Shown here in pieces: positions 7,259 to 16,436 of a stretch of 64,000 nucleotides of DNA. Source of the DNA: JBCBKL01 sp963922565 (GTDB lineage: Bacteria; Pseudomonadota; Alphaproteobacteria; Rhodobacterales; Rhodobacteraceae); assembly GCA_963922565.1 (NCBI GenBank), contig CAWUIQ010000011.1, positions 27,861 through 91,860 on the forward strand, in the 5' to 3' direction. The notes under the pieces are model-generated. The model saw nothing but the letters and a program-made list of their open reading frames with translations. It was not told the DNA's origin and ran no database searches. The position numbers and the translations under genes are program-made. Position 1 is the stretch's first letter. Every line of letters begins with the position of its first letter.

Positions 7259-9330
7259 CAGGCGGCCACAACTCCGACCAATGCCGGCCGTGCATCCAGA
7301 CCGATTTCTTCGAAGGACAGGACGGGATTTTCGATGCCGCGCGCCCGCATCATCGTCTTAAGAAAGCGCCGACGCCGCGTATTCGTCACAACGGCCGCGA
7401 ACGTCCCCGTCTCGCTGGTATCCCGCAATTTCAGAGCAATGTTTTCACCGAGCTGGTTAAAGAGATCCGGTGGCAGTGCGATATCGAGGCCGCGATCGGC
7501 GTCGACCTGATAGCTACCAAACCGCTCTTCCCATTCCGGGGCGAGCTGGACGAGGGGAAGCGTTCCATCCGGCCGCTTGAGTTCTGCCACAAGCTGAAAA
7601 CCCAGCCTCTGGCGGACGTGCTCGCAGATGGCCTCGGGCATGGCATTCTGCGCGCGCGCCTCGGCCGTCGCCTCCAAGATCAGTGGTAGGTTCCTGATCG
7701 AGACCTGTTCCTCAAGAAGCAGGCGCAAAACGGCGTGCAAAACATCCAACGGGACCCGATCCGGGATCAACTCATCAAGCAGCTTGCGGTTTGCCTCTGC
7801 CCGTACTGGATCGGTAATATTGGTCATCTCGTTAAGAAGGCGGCGGAGCGACTTGAGCGTCAGAAGGCGCGCGAAGTTTCCTTTTATCGTCTCCAGAAGG
7901 TGCGTCGCGAGCACTTCGGCCGGCGTCACGATTGTCCCGCCACCCAACACCGCCTTTTCCTGATCCGTCTGATCAATCCACCGCGCCGGCGCCCCATAAA
8001 CCGGTTCAAGTGTGTCTTCGCCAGCGGGCAGGCCCGCCTTGTCTTCCGCCCCGATTGCAAGAACGCGATCGGCATCCAGTTTCGCACGGGCCTGCTCAAC
8101 ACCCTGGATGCGCAAAATATAAGTCCCAAAGGGAAGCCCGGGCTGATCGGTCAGCCGTATCTCCGGCAGTATCAGCCCATACGCTGTCGCGACGTGCGTC
8201 CTCATGTTCGCGATCCGAGCGTCGAGACCCGTACCTGCATCGAGTACCATGTTGACGAGGTCCGGAGAGAACTCGACGTGAATATCGTCCAGTTCCAGTA
8301 AGTCACCGAGTGATTTTTCCTGTTGCTCAGCCGGCTCTGTCGGCTCCTCGACCACTTGATCTTTTTCCGCCCGTGCACGTCGCTTCAACAGAAAGGCAGC
8401 CAATGCCAAAGCTCCGGCGCCAACGCTGAAGGGGACGAACGGCAGACCGGGAAACAGCGCAAACATCACCATAAGAACCGCGACCGTTGCCAGGGCGTTA
8501 GGGTGCCGACCCAGCTGACTGAAAAGCGCCAGATCAGTCGCCCCCCGGTTACCGCCGCGGGCAAGCAACAGTGCCGAAGCAATCGAAATAATGACCGCTG
8601 GAATCTGCGATACAAGTCCATCGCCGACCGTCAGAATCGCATAAGTTTCAAAGGCTTGATTAAGAGCCATACCGTGCACGACAGTGCCCATGACCAAGCC
8701 GGCAACCAAATTCAAAAGAGTGATCAGCAGGCCGGCGATCGCGTCGCCCTTGACGAATTTCGACGCACCATCCAGCGAACCAAAGAACGTCGTTTCGGCC
8801 TGCTCCAGCTCTCGGCGGGCCCGCGCTTCTTCATGACTGATGGCGCCCGCCGACATGTCGCTGTCGATAGCCAGTTGCTTGCCAGGCATTCCGTCCAGCG
8901 CAAACCGGGCACCGACTTCTGCCATCCTCGTGGCACCCTTCGTGATCACCAGGAAGTTCACGATCAAGAGAACGCAGAAAACGACCAACCCGAGGAAAAC
9001 GCTGCCACCCATCACAAAGTCGGCAAATCCCTCGATCACATTTCCGGCTGCACTGACCCCGGTATGCCCCTGCCCGATGATCAATTTGGTGGAAGATATA
9101 TTTAGAGAAAGCCGCAGCATCAGCGCGCCAAGAAGGATCGTGGGGAACGATGAAAAATCGAGAGGTCGCTCAATGAACAGCGTTGTCGTGAAGATCAGAA
9201 TTGCAAAGGCGAACGAGACTGCGAGGCCGATATCAAGAACCCATGCCGGCATAGGAACAATCATCGCAGCAAAAATTGCCATCAGGGCAACAGACAAGAT
9301 GACTGTTGGGTTAATTTTTCCCTTACTCAA
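7258..9330 (-). CDS. flhA: Flagellar export protein FlhA
   Basis: A 690-residue FlhA/SctV protein. The N-terminal half has about eight membrane helices and the FHIPEP-family signature around RFALDGMPGKQLAIDSDMSAG (residues about 145-165, charged loop with DEARARRELE-like sequence after it). The C-terminal half is the cytosolic nonameric ring domain, ending with ARPALVGVVAA. It forms the export ring that receives chaperone-substrate complexes. The start is TTG, with GAGGGCGAG just upstream. An AT-rich 242-bp spacer separates it from the previous gene. Confidence 0.96.
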   Translation of the reverse strand: MSKGKINPTVILSVALMAIFAAMIVPMPAWVLDIGLAVSFAFAILIFTTTLFIERPLDFSSFPTILLGALMLRLSLNISSTKLIIGQGHTGVSAAGNVIEGFADFVMGGSVFLGLVVFCVLLIVNFLVITKGATRMAEVGARFALDGMPGKQLAIDSDMSAGAISHEEARARRELEQAETTFFGSLDGASKFVKGDAIAGLLITLLNLVAGLVMGTVVHGMALNQAFETYAILTVGDGLVSQIPAVIISIASALLLARGGNRGATDLALFSQLGRHPNALATVAVLMVMFALFPGLPFVPFSVGAGALALAAFLLKRRARAEKDQVVEEPTEPAEQQEKSLGDLLELDDIHVEFSPDLVNMVLDAGTGLDARIANMRTHVATAYGLILPEIRLTDQPGLPFGTYILRIQGVEQARAKLDADRVLAIGAEDKAGLPAGEDTLEPVYGAPARWIDQTDQEKAVLGGGTIVTPAEVLATHLLETIKGNFARLLTLKSLRRLLNEMTNITDPVRAEANRKLLDELIPDRVPLDVLHAVLRLLLEEQVSIRNLPLILEATAEARAQNAMPEAICEHVRQRLGFQLVAELKRPDGTLPLVQLAPEWEERFGSYQVDADRGLDIALPPDLFNQLGENIALKLRDTSETGTFAAVVTNTRRRRFLKTMMRARGIENPVLSFEEIGLDARPALVGVVAA

Positions 9331-9572
9331 GGCTCGCCCTCAGTTACATGAATCTCTGTCTTAGTAGTCAAAAATAACTAAGAAAGTATGCAAGTTTTGA
9401 GGACTGCGAATGCAGTCATGAAATGAAAATTTTCCAATATACCAGAAAGATACTAGTGTATGACAAGATAAACTTCTTAATACAAAATACTCAATGTGAT
9501 CTTTTGGACGACTTAAGTATTATGGTCATGTGTGTCAAAATGGGAGAGCTTATGATAAGCTATTTGGGGTGA
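9331..9572. other. AT-rich intergenic spacer upstream of flhA
   Basis: 242 bp, strikingly A+T-rich against the surrounding sequence. No convincing ORF. It holds a small inverted repeat CTTAGT-N11-ACTAAG at 9360-9382, close to the flhA start, and probably carries the flhA promoter. No one-mismatch CtrA box was found here, unlike the other flagellar promoters. The low-GC composition continues into the 3' end of the next gene. Confidence 0.5.
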
Positions 9573-11684
9573 TTATATTGAATCCTCTAGTAAGCTTTCA
9601 ATATTATTTCGAATACCGACACTATCTTTAATATTATCCTGAAGATCTGAGATTAAAGGAATAGAAGAGCTCTGATCAAGTGAGGTATACTCCTCGGTTT
9701 TCGATAGGCTTTTCGCTTCAACACTAGACCTTTTGCTATCTAAATCACTATTATCTAGGTTTGGACTTGATACATTTGACTGATTCAGTTGAGCTTCCGA
9801 CAATAAATCATAATCTAAGTTTTGAACAGGATCTTGCCCTGCTTTCTGAAATCCTAGGCCTTGCATCCTTAGCGCTATCGCTTGAGATACGTCAGGTGGA
9901 ACCAACTTGGTTGGATTGCTCTCTAGATAATAGTAAAATACAGCAAAGCTGTAATTATCCAAGTTCTCCAAAGCTCTTTCAGCTATCGCGACGGTGATTT
10001 TGGATATGTCCGCAAACCTATCGTCAGTCGCGATCCTTTCGATCTCCTGATACGCATCAAGATATTCACCCAGCAAAATCAGCGTAAGAATCTTGGCTCG
10101 CCTTAGCTGGGGGCTCAGCTCAGAATCTCGGTATTGAAAGATGTACGACTCGATTAACTCCAGATCTGCACGATCAGATTTTTGACCACCCTCAAATGCG
10201 TCGTCTATCGCTTGGATCAAGGCGACAGCCGAAAGGTCGCTGTTACTTTTGACGACAAGATCGGTACTACCATCTTTCACCGGTTGGTCGGCGATCGAAC
10301 CGAGCTCCGCTGCAGCGGTTTGATACTCGTCGGTCATCGCGTCGGGAATACGCTTCACCAGACGGAGAGCAGTCTGAGCAGCCTCGTATGTTTCTGTCTG
10401 CAGCTGCCGCTTTGCAAGCTGCGGCCCAAGTATTTTTCTCAGATGTGCAGGAAGAGCATGTAGAGCCAGAAGCTGCGATCGCACTTGGTCCGGAGAAAAA
10501 TGCCTCGGCTCGCGCTCAACCAGTGCCTTCCATAATGCTCCGTACTTGCCACAGTCTTCAAGATTCCCCAGCAACTCCGGATGCTGCGAGTATCCTGCAT
10601 CGATGGTATCCGCGATCGCGATCAATACGTTATGGTCTTCCAGTTCCTCGTTGGTCAGAGACATGTAGTATTTTGCTTCCGCGCCAAGGCCATAGTAGAG
10701 ATGCAGTCTGACTAGTTCAGTTAGCCTGTCCAAGTCTATCTGATCGCGATCATCAAAGGCGCGAGGAAGCAGTCGCGATAGCTCTGCATTGTAATCTGAT
10801 CCTTCGCTCCAAGTTAGAGGGTCCAGCGCCTGCGGGTCTGGACAGCTGCGAGATGTATCGATGGACCCGGCATTGCCGATCTGCTCGACAAGGGTGTCGA
10901 GCGAACTGCTGACCTGGATATTATGACCGTGCTGCAGCTCGGACTGCGTGCCCGATGATGTGGGCAACCTCTCATAGGGCGACGCAAAAGAGACCTGTGG
11001 AGACTTCTCCCGAGCAAGGATCGGAAGGCTATCCACTCGTAGGTCAAGAATGCCCCGCGTTGCAGAACCTGAAATTCGTGAGGCGATCTCTTGCATTGAC
11101 TCGCTCAGGTCTACCGCATCGACTACGGAGTCCTCGATATCCAGCGCGAGGAGGCTATCTGCCCGCTCCGGCAGAGTATCGTCACTCTGCTCGATCGAGG
11201 CCAACATCTCCGAGCTGTTCCCATCTTCCTCCATCGCTGGCTCTTCCGGTACTGGCAAACGTCGATCGCCCCCGACAAAGCTGAGAAAACCATCGCTGTC
11301 TCGTTCTTGAGAAAAGTAATCAGTGGCTATCTTCCCCGCTGCAGTGATATCGACAACTATCAGACCGCCTTTTTCTTCGAAGGTCGTGAAGGAACAGTCG
11401 CATCCGAGCCGGAGCACTATGCCCGAACCGTCAAGATTGATACCCGCAACAGTCTCTCGTCCAATCCGCCGATAAACTCCCACCGTATCGAATCCATCTT
11501 GATGTTCATCAAAATCCAAACGAATTGATGATGGCCCTTCGCTAATGGTCCAACTTTTTCGTTCAGCGTTGGCAAAGACAATACGAGTGAATCCGGCATG
11601 CTGCCCGGACGTAACTACAATTGGAGATGCCCAACTAATCAGTGGACTAAGTATAAGGAACAATACTGACAAAAAAAATCGCAT
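9573..11684 (-). CDS. Large exported protein of unknown function in the motility operon
   Basis: A 703-residue protein I do not recognise with certainty. Signal peptide at residues 1-19 (ISWAS), then a beta-rich segment (about 20-115: HAGFTRIVFANAERKSW, GSGIVLRLGCDCSF) that resembles an AMIN-like periplasmic domain. An acidic low-complexity stretch, a helical region with TPR-like or solenoid character (about 300-620) and a Ser/Asn/Asp-rich tail follow. It is three bases from motA, so a role at the stator or rod is inferred, comparable in position to rhizobial MotC, though homology is not shown. The 3' third is strikingly AT-rich. Confidence 0.75.
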   Translation of the reverse strand: MRFFLSVLFLILSPLISWASPIVVTSGQHAGFTRIVFANAERKSWTISEGPSSIRLDFDEHQDGFDTVGVYRRIGRETVAGINLDGSGIVLRLGCDCSFTTFEEKGGLIVVDITAAGKIATDYFSQERDSDGFLSFVGGDRRLPVPEEPAMEEDGNSSEMLASIEQSDDTLPERADSLLALDIEDSVVDAVDLSESMQEIASRISGSATRGILDLRVDSLPILAREKSPQVSFASPYERLPTSSGTQSELQHGHNIQVSSSLDTLVEQIGNAGSIDTSRSCPDPQALDPLTWSEGSDYNAELSRLLPRAFDDRDQIDLDRLTELVRLHLYYGLGAEAKYYMSLTNEELEDHNVLIAIADTIDAGYSQHPELLGNLEDCGKYGALWKALVEREPRHFSPDQVRSQLLALHALPAHLRKILGPQLAKRQLQTETYEAAQTALRLVKRIPDAMTDEYQTAAAELGSIADQPVKDGSTDLVVKSNSDLSAVALIQAIDDAFEGGQKSDRADLELIESYIFQYRDSELSPQLRRAKILTLILLGEYLDAYQEIERIATDDRFADISKITVAIAERALENLDNYSFAVFYYYLESNPTKLVPPDVSQAIALRMQGLGFQKAGQDPVQNLDYDLLSEAQLNQSNVSSPNLDNSDLDSKRSSVEAKSLSKTEEYTSLDQSSSIPLISDLQDNIKDSVGIRNNIESLLEDSI

Positions 11685-11687
11685 TAT

Positions 11688-12557
11688 TTAGGCCGTATTA
11701 TTCTTGACTGCTTTGAGAGCTTCCTCGAGATCACCAAAACTTGGTCGACAATGCGAGGGTGTATTTTGGCGGCCAACCTCGATACATATGTTCGTCGAAT
11801 GGTTATGTAGGTTGGCCACCAGAACTTCTCGAATGAGTTGGTAAAAGTGCCCGTCCTCTTCGACAACGGCTTTCACTTTGGATGCGAACGGACCGACGAG
11901 ACCATAAGCCAGGAAAACGCCCAGAAACGTACCGACAAGAGCGCCACCGATCAGTTTACCCAGCACTTCGGGCGGCTGATCGATCGACCCCATTGTCTTG
12001 ATAACACCAAGAACCGCAGCAACAATTCCGAGAGCGGGCAGGCCGTCTGCGACCGTTTGCAAAGCGTGACTTGAATGCATTGCATGATGCATGTTCGCAT
12101 CCATCCGCTTTTCCAAGACCTCTTCGACCTGGTGCGGGTCATCGTAGTTCATTGATGCGGACCTGAGCGTATCGCAAATCAGAGCTGTCGCTTCGCCGTC
12201 AGCCACGATCTTTGGATAACGCGAAAAGATACTTGAGGCCTCAGGATTTTCGATATGTTCCTCGATAGCGACCGGATTCTGGCGTGCCAGCCTGATAAGC
12301 TCGAAGAGGAGACACAGAAGATCTCGGTAATCGTCATGATGCCATTTTGGGCCTTTAAAGACCTTACCAACATCTTTCAGGGTATGCTTCACCTCGGCAA
12401 TTGAGTTACCGATCAAAAAGGCGCCGACAGCTGCACCACCAATCATTGTCATTTCGAAAGGCAACGATTTGAGGATGATCCCCATCTTCCCGCCCGCAGC
12501 GAGATATCCACCAAAAACCATGACAAAAATCGTGATAATACCAACGATTCCGATCAT
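11688..12557 (-). CDS. motA: Flagellar stator protein MotA
   Basis: A 289-residue MotA of usual length, with four membrane helices: two N-terminal (MIGIVGIITIFVMVFGGYLA and the next) and two after the cytoplasmic loop (ADGLPALGIVAAVLGVIKTM and LIGGALVGTFLGVFLAYGLV). The loop carries the charged residues that contact the rotor. MotA and MotB form the ion-conducting stator. motB is not adjacent but sits alone 10 kb away in the same locus. The gene follows motE and precedes the 703-residue exported protein. Confidence 0.96.
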   Translation of the reverse strand: MIGIVGIITIFVMVFGGYLAAGGKMGIILKSLPFEMTMIGGAAVGAFLIGNSIAEVKHTLKDVGKVFKGPKWHHDDYRDLLCLLFELIRLARQNPVAIEEHIENPEASSIFSRYPKIVADGEATALICDTLRSASMNYDDPHQVEEVLEKRMDANMHHAMHSSHALQTVADGLPALGIVAAVLGVIKTMGSIDQPPEVLGKLIGGALVGTFLGVFLAYGLVGPFASKVKAVVEEDGHFYQLIREVLVANLHNHSTNICIEVGRQNTPSHCRPSFGDLEEALKAVKNNTA

Positions 12558-12623
12558 CTGATACTCCCGCGCTGCTCGTCACTTAGTGATCGCAGAAACA
12601 AGTTAATAAGGTCTGTTTTCGAC

Positions 12624-13214
12624 CTATTCTTTCGGGACGTCCGCGTTCCGGCCCGCAAGAATCACGCTTACCGAATAGGCGACCTGTGGATCCAGGCCAG
12701 CCATGACGGCCGCAGCAATTTCAGGCTTCATCCGCGCCAGAAAACCGGCTGCAAAATCGGGCTCCATCGTCTCGAAAAGTTTGGCTGCATCTTTAGGCTT
12801 CATGTTTTCGTAAACCGCGGTCAACCGCGCAACATCGTCTTCCGAAGCGGTCTGCGCCCGCGCGATCGTGGCGCTCAGTCGTTTTTCTGCCTGCTCGAGG
12901 TGAACCAGCTGCTTTTCGATTTCCTTTTTTGCCTCGGCAAGCCCCATGGCCCGCGCGGCAATCTCTTCTTCCCTTTGAGTGGCGCGTCGTTCCCTTTCCT
13001 GCAAGGCGGCCAGCAACTGTCTCATATGTTGCTCTGTTGGCCCCTCAGCAGGGCCCTCTTCAGCGACCTCGGGTTCGTCCTTCGGAACCGGGTCCTCAGC
13101 CGCCGCCCAAGCCTCGTTTGCACTGGTACCCAGACGAATACCGGCAGAGAGCAGAAAAAAGAGCGCTATGAGCGCCAGTGAACCCCTGCCCGCCTTCTTT
13201 GACGTATTCAACAC
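12624..13214 (-). CDS. motE: MotE-like periplasmic motility protein
   Basis: A 196-residue exported protein: N-terminal hydrophobic signal/anchor (about 12-38), an acidic Pro/Glu linker, a coiled coil (residues about 65-115: RERRATQREEEIAARAMGLA) and a C-terminal MgtE-N/FliG-middle-like helical domain (YENMKPKDAAKLFETMEPDF, ARMKPEIAAAVMAGL). This is the MotE layout; rhizobial MotE is a chaperone for the periplasmic protein MotC. The start is GTG, two bases after the previous stop. The name rests on architecture and position next to motA. Confidence 0.75.
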   Translation of the reverse strand: MLNTSKKAGRGSLALIALFFLLSAGIRLGTSANEAWAAAEDPVPKDEPEVAEEGPAEGPTEQHMRQLLAALQERERRATQREEEIAARAMGLAEAKKEIEKQLVHLEQAEKRLSATIARAQTASEDDVARLTAVYENMKPKDAAKLFETMEPDFAAGFLARMKPEIAAAVMAGLDPQVAYSVSVILAGRNADVPKE

Positions 13215-13216
13215 AG

Positions 13217-13588
13217 TCAGCCCTTTCCGTTCGAATGCCGTTTAAAGAGCGGTTCAGCAGGCTTTTGGGTTTCGGCCTCGGCCTGCAAAGCTCCGGCCGG
13301 AGCCGCGGGCAGGTCATGCAGCGAGGCCATCTGAAGCTCGAGCTGCTTTGACACATCCGCCGCGCGGGACGTCAAAGCTGTGAGCGTGTCGGCAGACTGA
13401 GACGCCGTGGTCTGCGCCGCCTCAAGCGTCTTTTGAAGATCCGCAACCTGGGACGACAAAACGGCAACCGCACCACCAACACCCTTTTCCAGGTTGTTCA
13501 GGCGGTTGAGCCGCTTTGCGAGAACCATGCAATACAGCCCGGCACCAAACGCAGCAGCAGCAAGTATGATATCAGCGACAATATCCAT
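13217..13588 (-). CDS. Small membrane-anchored coiled-coil protein between fliL and motE
   Basis: A 123-residue protein with one N-terminal membrane helix (residues 4-24), then a basic patch (KRLNRLNNLEKG) and a helical coil rich in Ala, Ser, Thr and Gln (about 40-85), ending in a Pro/Ala-rich tail. No enzyme motif is seen. It is co-transcribed with fliL (nine bases upstream) and motE (two bases downstream). The position is conserved in type in alphaproteobacterial flagellar clusters, so a stator-accessory role is inferred, not shown. Confidence 0.65.
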   Translation of the reverse strand: MDIVADIILAAAAFGAGLYCMVLAKRLNRLNNLEKGVGGAVAVLSSQVADLQKTLEAAQTTASQSADTLTALTSRAADVSKQLELQMASLHDLPAAPAGALQAEAETQKPAEPLFKRHSNGKG

Positions 13589-13597
13589 CAGCGCGCC

Positions 13598-14089
13598 TCA
13601 GTTGATTACAAATTCCATGATGAGCAGGTTCTGGATCCGCCCGGTCCCCACGACGACCTGCACGCGCCGCAACATTTGGGATCTCAATCGCAACAGGGCC
13701 GACGGATCCTCGATGTCGGAAACTCGGATCGCCCGCAGGTAGCCGTTCAATATGTCGACGACGCGCGGGAGCATCTTCGTGACGTCCGCTTCGTACTTCG
13801 ATGGTACTTCCAGCTGAGCGCGGAAACGCAGGTGCTTTCCGGACGTCGCGTTGCCGATAGAGACGACGATCGGCTCGATCGGGACAAAGGACACATCCGG
13901 AACCTCGCCCACGACTTCTTGCTCGTCGTAGACTTCTTCCTCAACCGCTTCCGGCGCGAGGATGAGGCCCGAATAGGTCGCGAAGAAACCGCCACCACCC
14001 CCGACCAGGGCCGCCACGAGGCCCAGAATCAGCGGTAACTTGGATGATTTCGGCGCCTCTTCTGGCACCTCTGCCGTTGCTTCTGCCAT
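13598..14089 (-). CDS. fliL: Flagellar basal-body-associated protein FliL
   Basis: A 163-residue bitopic protein: short cytoplasmic N-terminus, one membrane helix (about residues 17-38, Gly-rich), an acidic linker and a FliL periplasmic domain (VPIEPIVVSIGNAT, KHLRFRAQLEVPSKYEADV, RLRSQMLRRVQVVVGTGRI, ending LLIMEFVIN). FliL rings the stator and supports torque at high load. It is the first gene of the minus-strand stator/export run and is divergent from fliF, with a candidate CtrA box between. Confidence 0.9.
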   Translation of the reverse strand: MAEATAEVPEEAPKSSKLPLILGLVAALVGGGGGFFATYSGLILAPEAVEEEVYDEQEVVGEVPDVSFVPIEPIVVSIGNATSGKHLRFRAQLEVPSKYEADVTKMLPRVVDILNGYLRAIRVSDIEDPSALLRLRSQMLRRVQVVVGTGRIQNLLIMEFVIN

Positions 14090-14134
14090 GTATCCAAATC
14101 CGGTTGGTATGGCAGCGTTATAGTCAGACAGAAA

Positions 14135-14149
14135 CTAACCGATTATTAA
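14135..14149. promoter_or_regulatory. Candidate CtrA box between fliL and fliF
   Basis: CTAA-N7-TTAA, one mismatch from TTAA-N7-TTAA, in the 121-bp divergent spacer that must hold the promoters of both the fliL-motA run and the fliF-fliP run. Found by eye; the same class of box occurs at three other flagellar promoter regions here. Confidence 0.45.
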
Positions 14150-14210
14150 GTCAGTTCAGGCATTTCTCCCCTCGACGCCAGGCAGAACGCATGGCGAGAC
14201 GGAGGGAATT

Positions 14211-15842
14211 GTGCAGCAATTACTGAATGTCTGGACGGGTCTGGAGCTCAGACGCCAGATTGTTGTTATCGGCGCGACCGCTGCGATGTTCTTGGCGGTG
14301 CTTACAATGTCGCGTATCGCCACCGGTCCGAACATGACGCTGCTTTATGCAGGCCTCGAAAACGGCGCCGCGGGCGAAGTCGTGCGCGCGCTCGAGCAAC
14401 GCGGTGTTTCCTTCGAAGTTCGCGGCGGGTCGATCTTTGTCGATTCGGCCGATCGGGACCAGTTGAGGATGACACTGGCCAGCGAGGGGCTGCCGGCGAA
14501 TGGCAACCGGGGGTACGAGCTGCTCGATTCGCTCTCAGGTTTTGGCACGACCTCGCAGATGTTTGATGCGGCCTATTGGCGAGCCAAAGAAGGTGAATTG
14601 GCGCGCACGATCGTCTCCAGCCCCCATATCGCCATGGCACGGGTTCATATCGCCGCGGCCGCATCAAACCCGTTTCAGCGCGGCACGTCACCCAAAGCGT
14701 CGGTCGCCATCACCCCGACAGGCGCGGCCCTGACGGCACCGCAGGCCAAGGCCGTGCGCTATCTTGTGTCCTCGGCTGTTTCTGGCCTTGCCCCCGAGGA
14801 TGTGGCGGTGATCGATGCAAACGGCGCCTTGATCGGCCCGGCGGAGGACGCGGCACCAGCGGGCAACGACGACAAGGCACAGGTTTTGCGTGAGCGGGTC
14901 GAACGGCTGCTCGAAGCTCGGGTTGGTTTTGGCCAGGCCGTGGTCGAGGTCAGCGTCGATACGGTCAACGAGGCCGAAGAGATTCGCGAGCGCCGTTTTG
15001 ATCCAGAAGGGCGCGTCGCGATCAGCACCGATACCGAAGAACGCACCAACAGCTCGAACCAGGCGGGCGGCGGCGACGTGACGGTTGCCTCGAATCTTCC
15101 CGACGAGAACGGCAATGGCGGCGGCGACAATGCCTCGTCCCAGAACAGCGAAACACGGGAGCGGGTGAATTACGAGGTCTCCGAGACTGAACGCTCCGTT
15201 GTACGCGCTCCGGGCGCGATCAAACGGCTCACCGTGGCGGTTCTGGTCAGCGACATTCCATCCGAAACCGAAACGGGCGCAACCGAATGGACCCCGCGAC
15301 CCGAGGAGGAGCTGCAGGCCCTGCAGGAACTTGTGTCCTCTGCTGTTGGCTTTGACGAGGCGCGGGGCGACGTCATCACGATCAAATCGATGCCCCTGCA
15401 ATCCGTCATTCCGCAAGGAACGCAGGCGACGACGACGTTCGTGGACCGGGTCAACATCAACGTCATGTCGGCAATTCAGATGGCTGTTCTGGCAATCGTT
15501 ACGCTGATCCTTGGCTTGTTTGTCGTGCGTCCGCTGCTTTCCCGGGCGCCAGCGGATGAAGGGCCGATCGGCGCAAGCCTGCCCGGCGCGGAAAGTGCAG
15601 CCGGCTCCACACCACAGCTTCCTCCCGCTCTCTCTGGCGAGATCACGGACGGAAGTCGCGGTCAGCAAGGGGGCGTCATAGGTGAAGAATTACCCAGCCT
15701 CACCGAACTGCCCGATGCGCAATTCGGCAATGCCGTCTCGGACGATCCGGTCGACAGATTGCGGTCCATGATTGGCGAACGCCAAGAAGAGACTGTCGAG
15801 ATACTGCGTGGCTGGCTTGAAGAGAAAGAGGGCACCAATTGA
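14211..15842 (+). CDS. fliF: Flagellar MS-ring protein FliF
   Basis: A 543-residue MS-ring protein with two membrane helices (about 17-37 and 420-440). The periplasmic part has the family segments NMTLLYAGLENGAAGEVV, ARTIVSSPHIAMARVHIA and KRLTVAVLVSD. The C-terminal tail (DDPVDRLRSMIGERQEETVE, then LRGWLEEKE) is the FliG-binding region. GTG start with GGAGGG just upstream. No fliG follows; the next gene, fliH, overlaps by one base. The intact tail implies that FliG is encoded elsewhere. Confidence 0.96.
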   Translation: MQQLLNVWTGLELRRQIVVIGATAAMFLAVLTMSRIATGPNMTLLYAGLENGAAGEVVRALEQRGVSFEVRGGSIFVDSADRDQLRMTLASEGLPANGNRGYELLDSLSGFGTTSQMFDAAYWRAKEGELARTIVSSPHIAMARVHIAAAASNPFQRGTSPKASVAITPTGAALTAPQAKAVRYLVSSAVSGLAPEDVAVIDANGALIGPAEDAAPAGNDDKAQVLRERVERLLEARVGFGQAVVEVSVDTVNEAEEIRERRFDPEGRVAISTDTEERTNSSNQAGGGDVTVASNLPDENGNGGGDNASSQNSETRERVNYEVSETERSVVRAPGAIKRLTVAVLVSDIPSETETGATEWTPRPEEELQALQELVSSAVGFDEARGDVITIKSMPLQSVIPQGTQATTTFVDRVNINVMSAIQMAVLAIVTLILGLFVVRPLLSRAPADEGPIGASLPGAESAAGSTPQLPPALSGEITDGSRGQQGGVIGEELPSLTELPDAQFGNAVSDDPVDRLRSMIGERQEETVEILRGWLEEKEGTN

Positions 15843-16432
15843 TGTTGCTCTCACGGCTCCTGACCGACTTCAGCCTGACCGCCGGCGTCGGACAAGAAGG
15901 GGGCGAGTTCGTCCTGAATGAGAAGGTCGAGGAACTCAGGCTTCAGTCATACGAAGACGGCTACCAAGCCGGTTGGGAGGATGCGATGCGTGCGCAAAAA
16001 GACATCAATTCGCACATCTCGAAAGACTTCGAGAGTGGGCTGCAGGAGGCATCCTTTGCGTTCCACGAGGCGCGGACAGCGCTAACCAAGACCCTTGAGC
16101 ACGTGTTCGTTCCGGTCATCGAACAGCTTTTGCCGTCCTTGGCCCGGAACGTGGTCGCGCAGCATGTTGTCGAGCAGATCAAAGGTCTCGCGCGCGATCA
16201 ACTGGACCGACGGATCGAGGTGGTCGTTTCGGCCAACAACCAGCCTGCGATCAAAAAGCTTCTCAGCGCCTCGTTGCAAGCCCCGTTCCAGCTCGTCTCC
16301 GATCCGCAACTGTCCGACGGCCAGGTGTTCCTGCGGGTCGATGACGAAGAGCGGGAAGTGAACCTCGACACAGCCATTGCGGAAATCGGCGACGCCGTTG
16401 CGTCGTTCTTCGAAGACGCGAGAAAGGAGTGA
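15842..16432 (+). CDS. fliH: FliH-like export ATPase regulator
   Basis: A 196-residue cytoplasmic protein with the FliH hallmark SYEDGYQAGWEDAMRAQ (the YxxGxxxGWxxA-type segment, about residues 38-53), a central coiled coil and a C-terminal domain as in FliH/YscL (ARDQLDRRIEVVVSANNQPA, EREVNLDTAIAEI). FliH binds the FliI ATPase and delivers it to the export gate. The ATG at 15842 overlaps the fliF stop; a TTG three bases earlier is in frame but less likely. Divergence is high, as usual for FliH. Confidence 0.8.
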   Translation: MLLSRLLTDFSLTAGVGQEGGEFVLNEKVEELRLQSYEDGYQAGWEDAMRAQKDINSHISKDFESGLQEASFAFHEARTALTKTLEHVFVPVIEQLLPSLARNVVAQHVVEQIKGLARDQLDRRIEVVVSANNQPAIKKLLSASLQAPFQLVSDPQLSDGQVFLRVDDEEREVNLDTAIAEIGDAVASFFEDARKE

Positions 16433-16436
16433 ACCA

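Noticed and set aside
14688..15668. Minus-strand open frame of 326 codons
   Set aside because: Antisense to fliF; no recognisable domain and a biased Arg/His composition.
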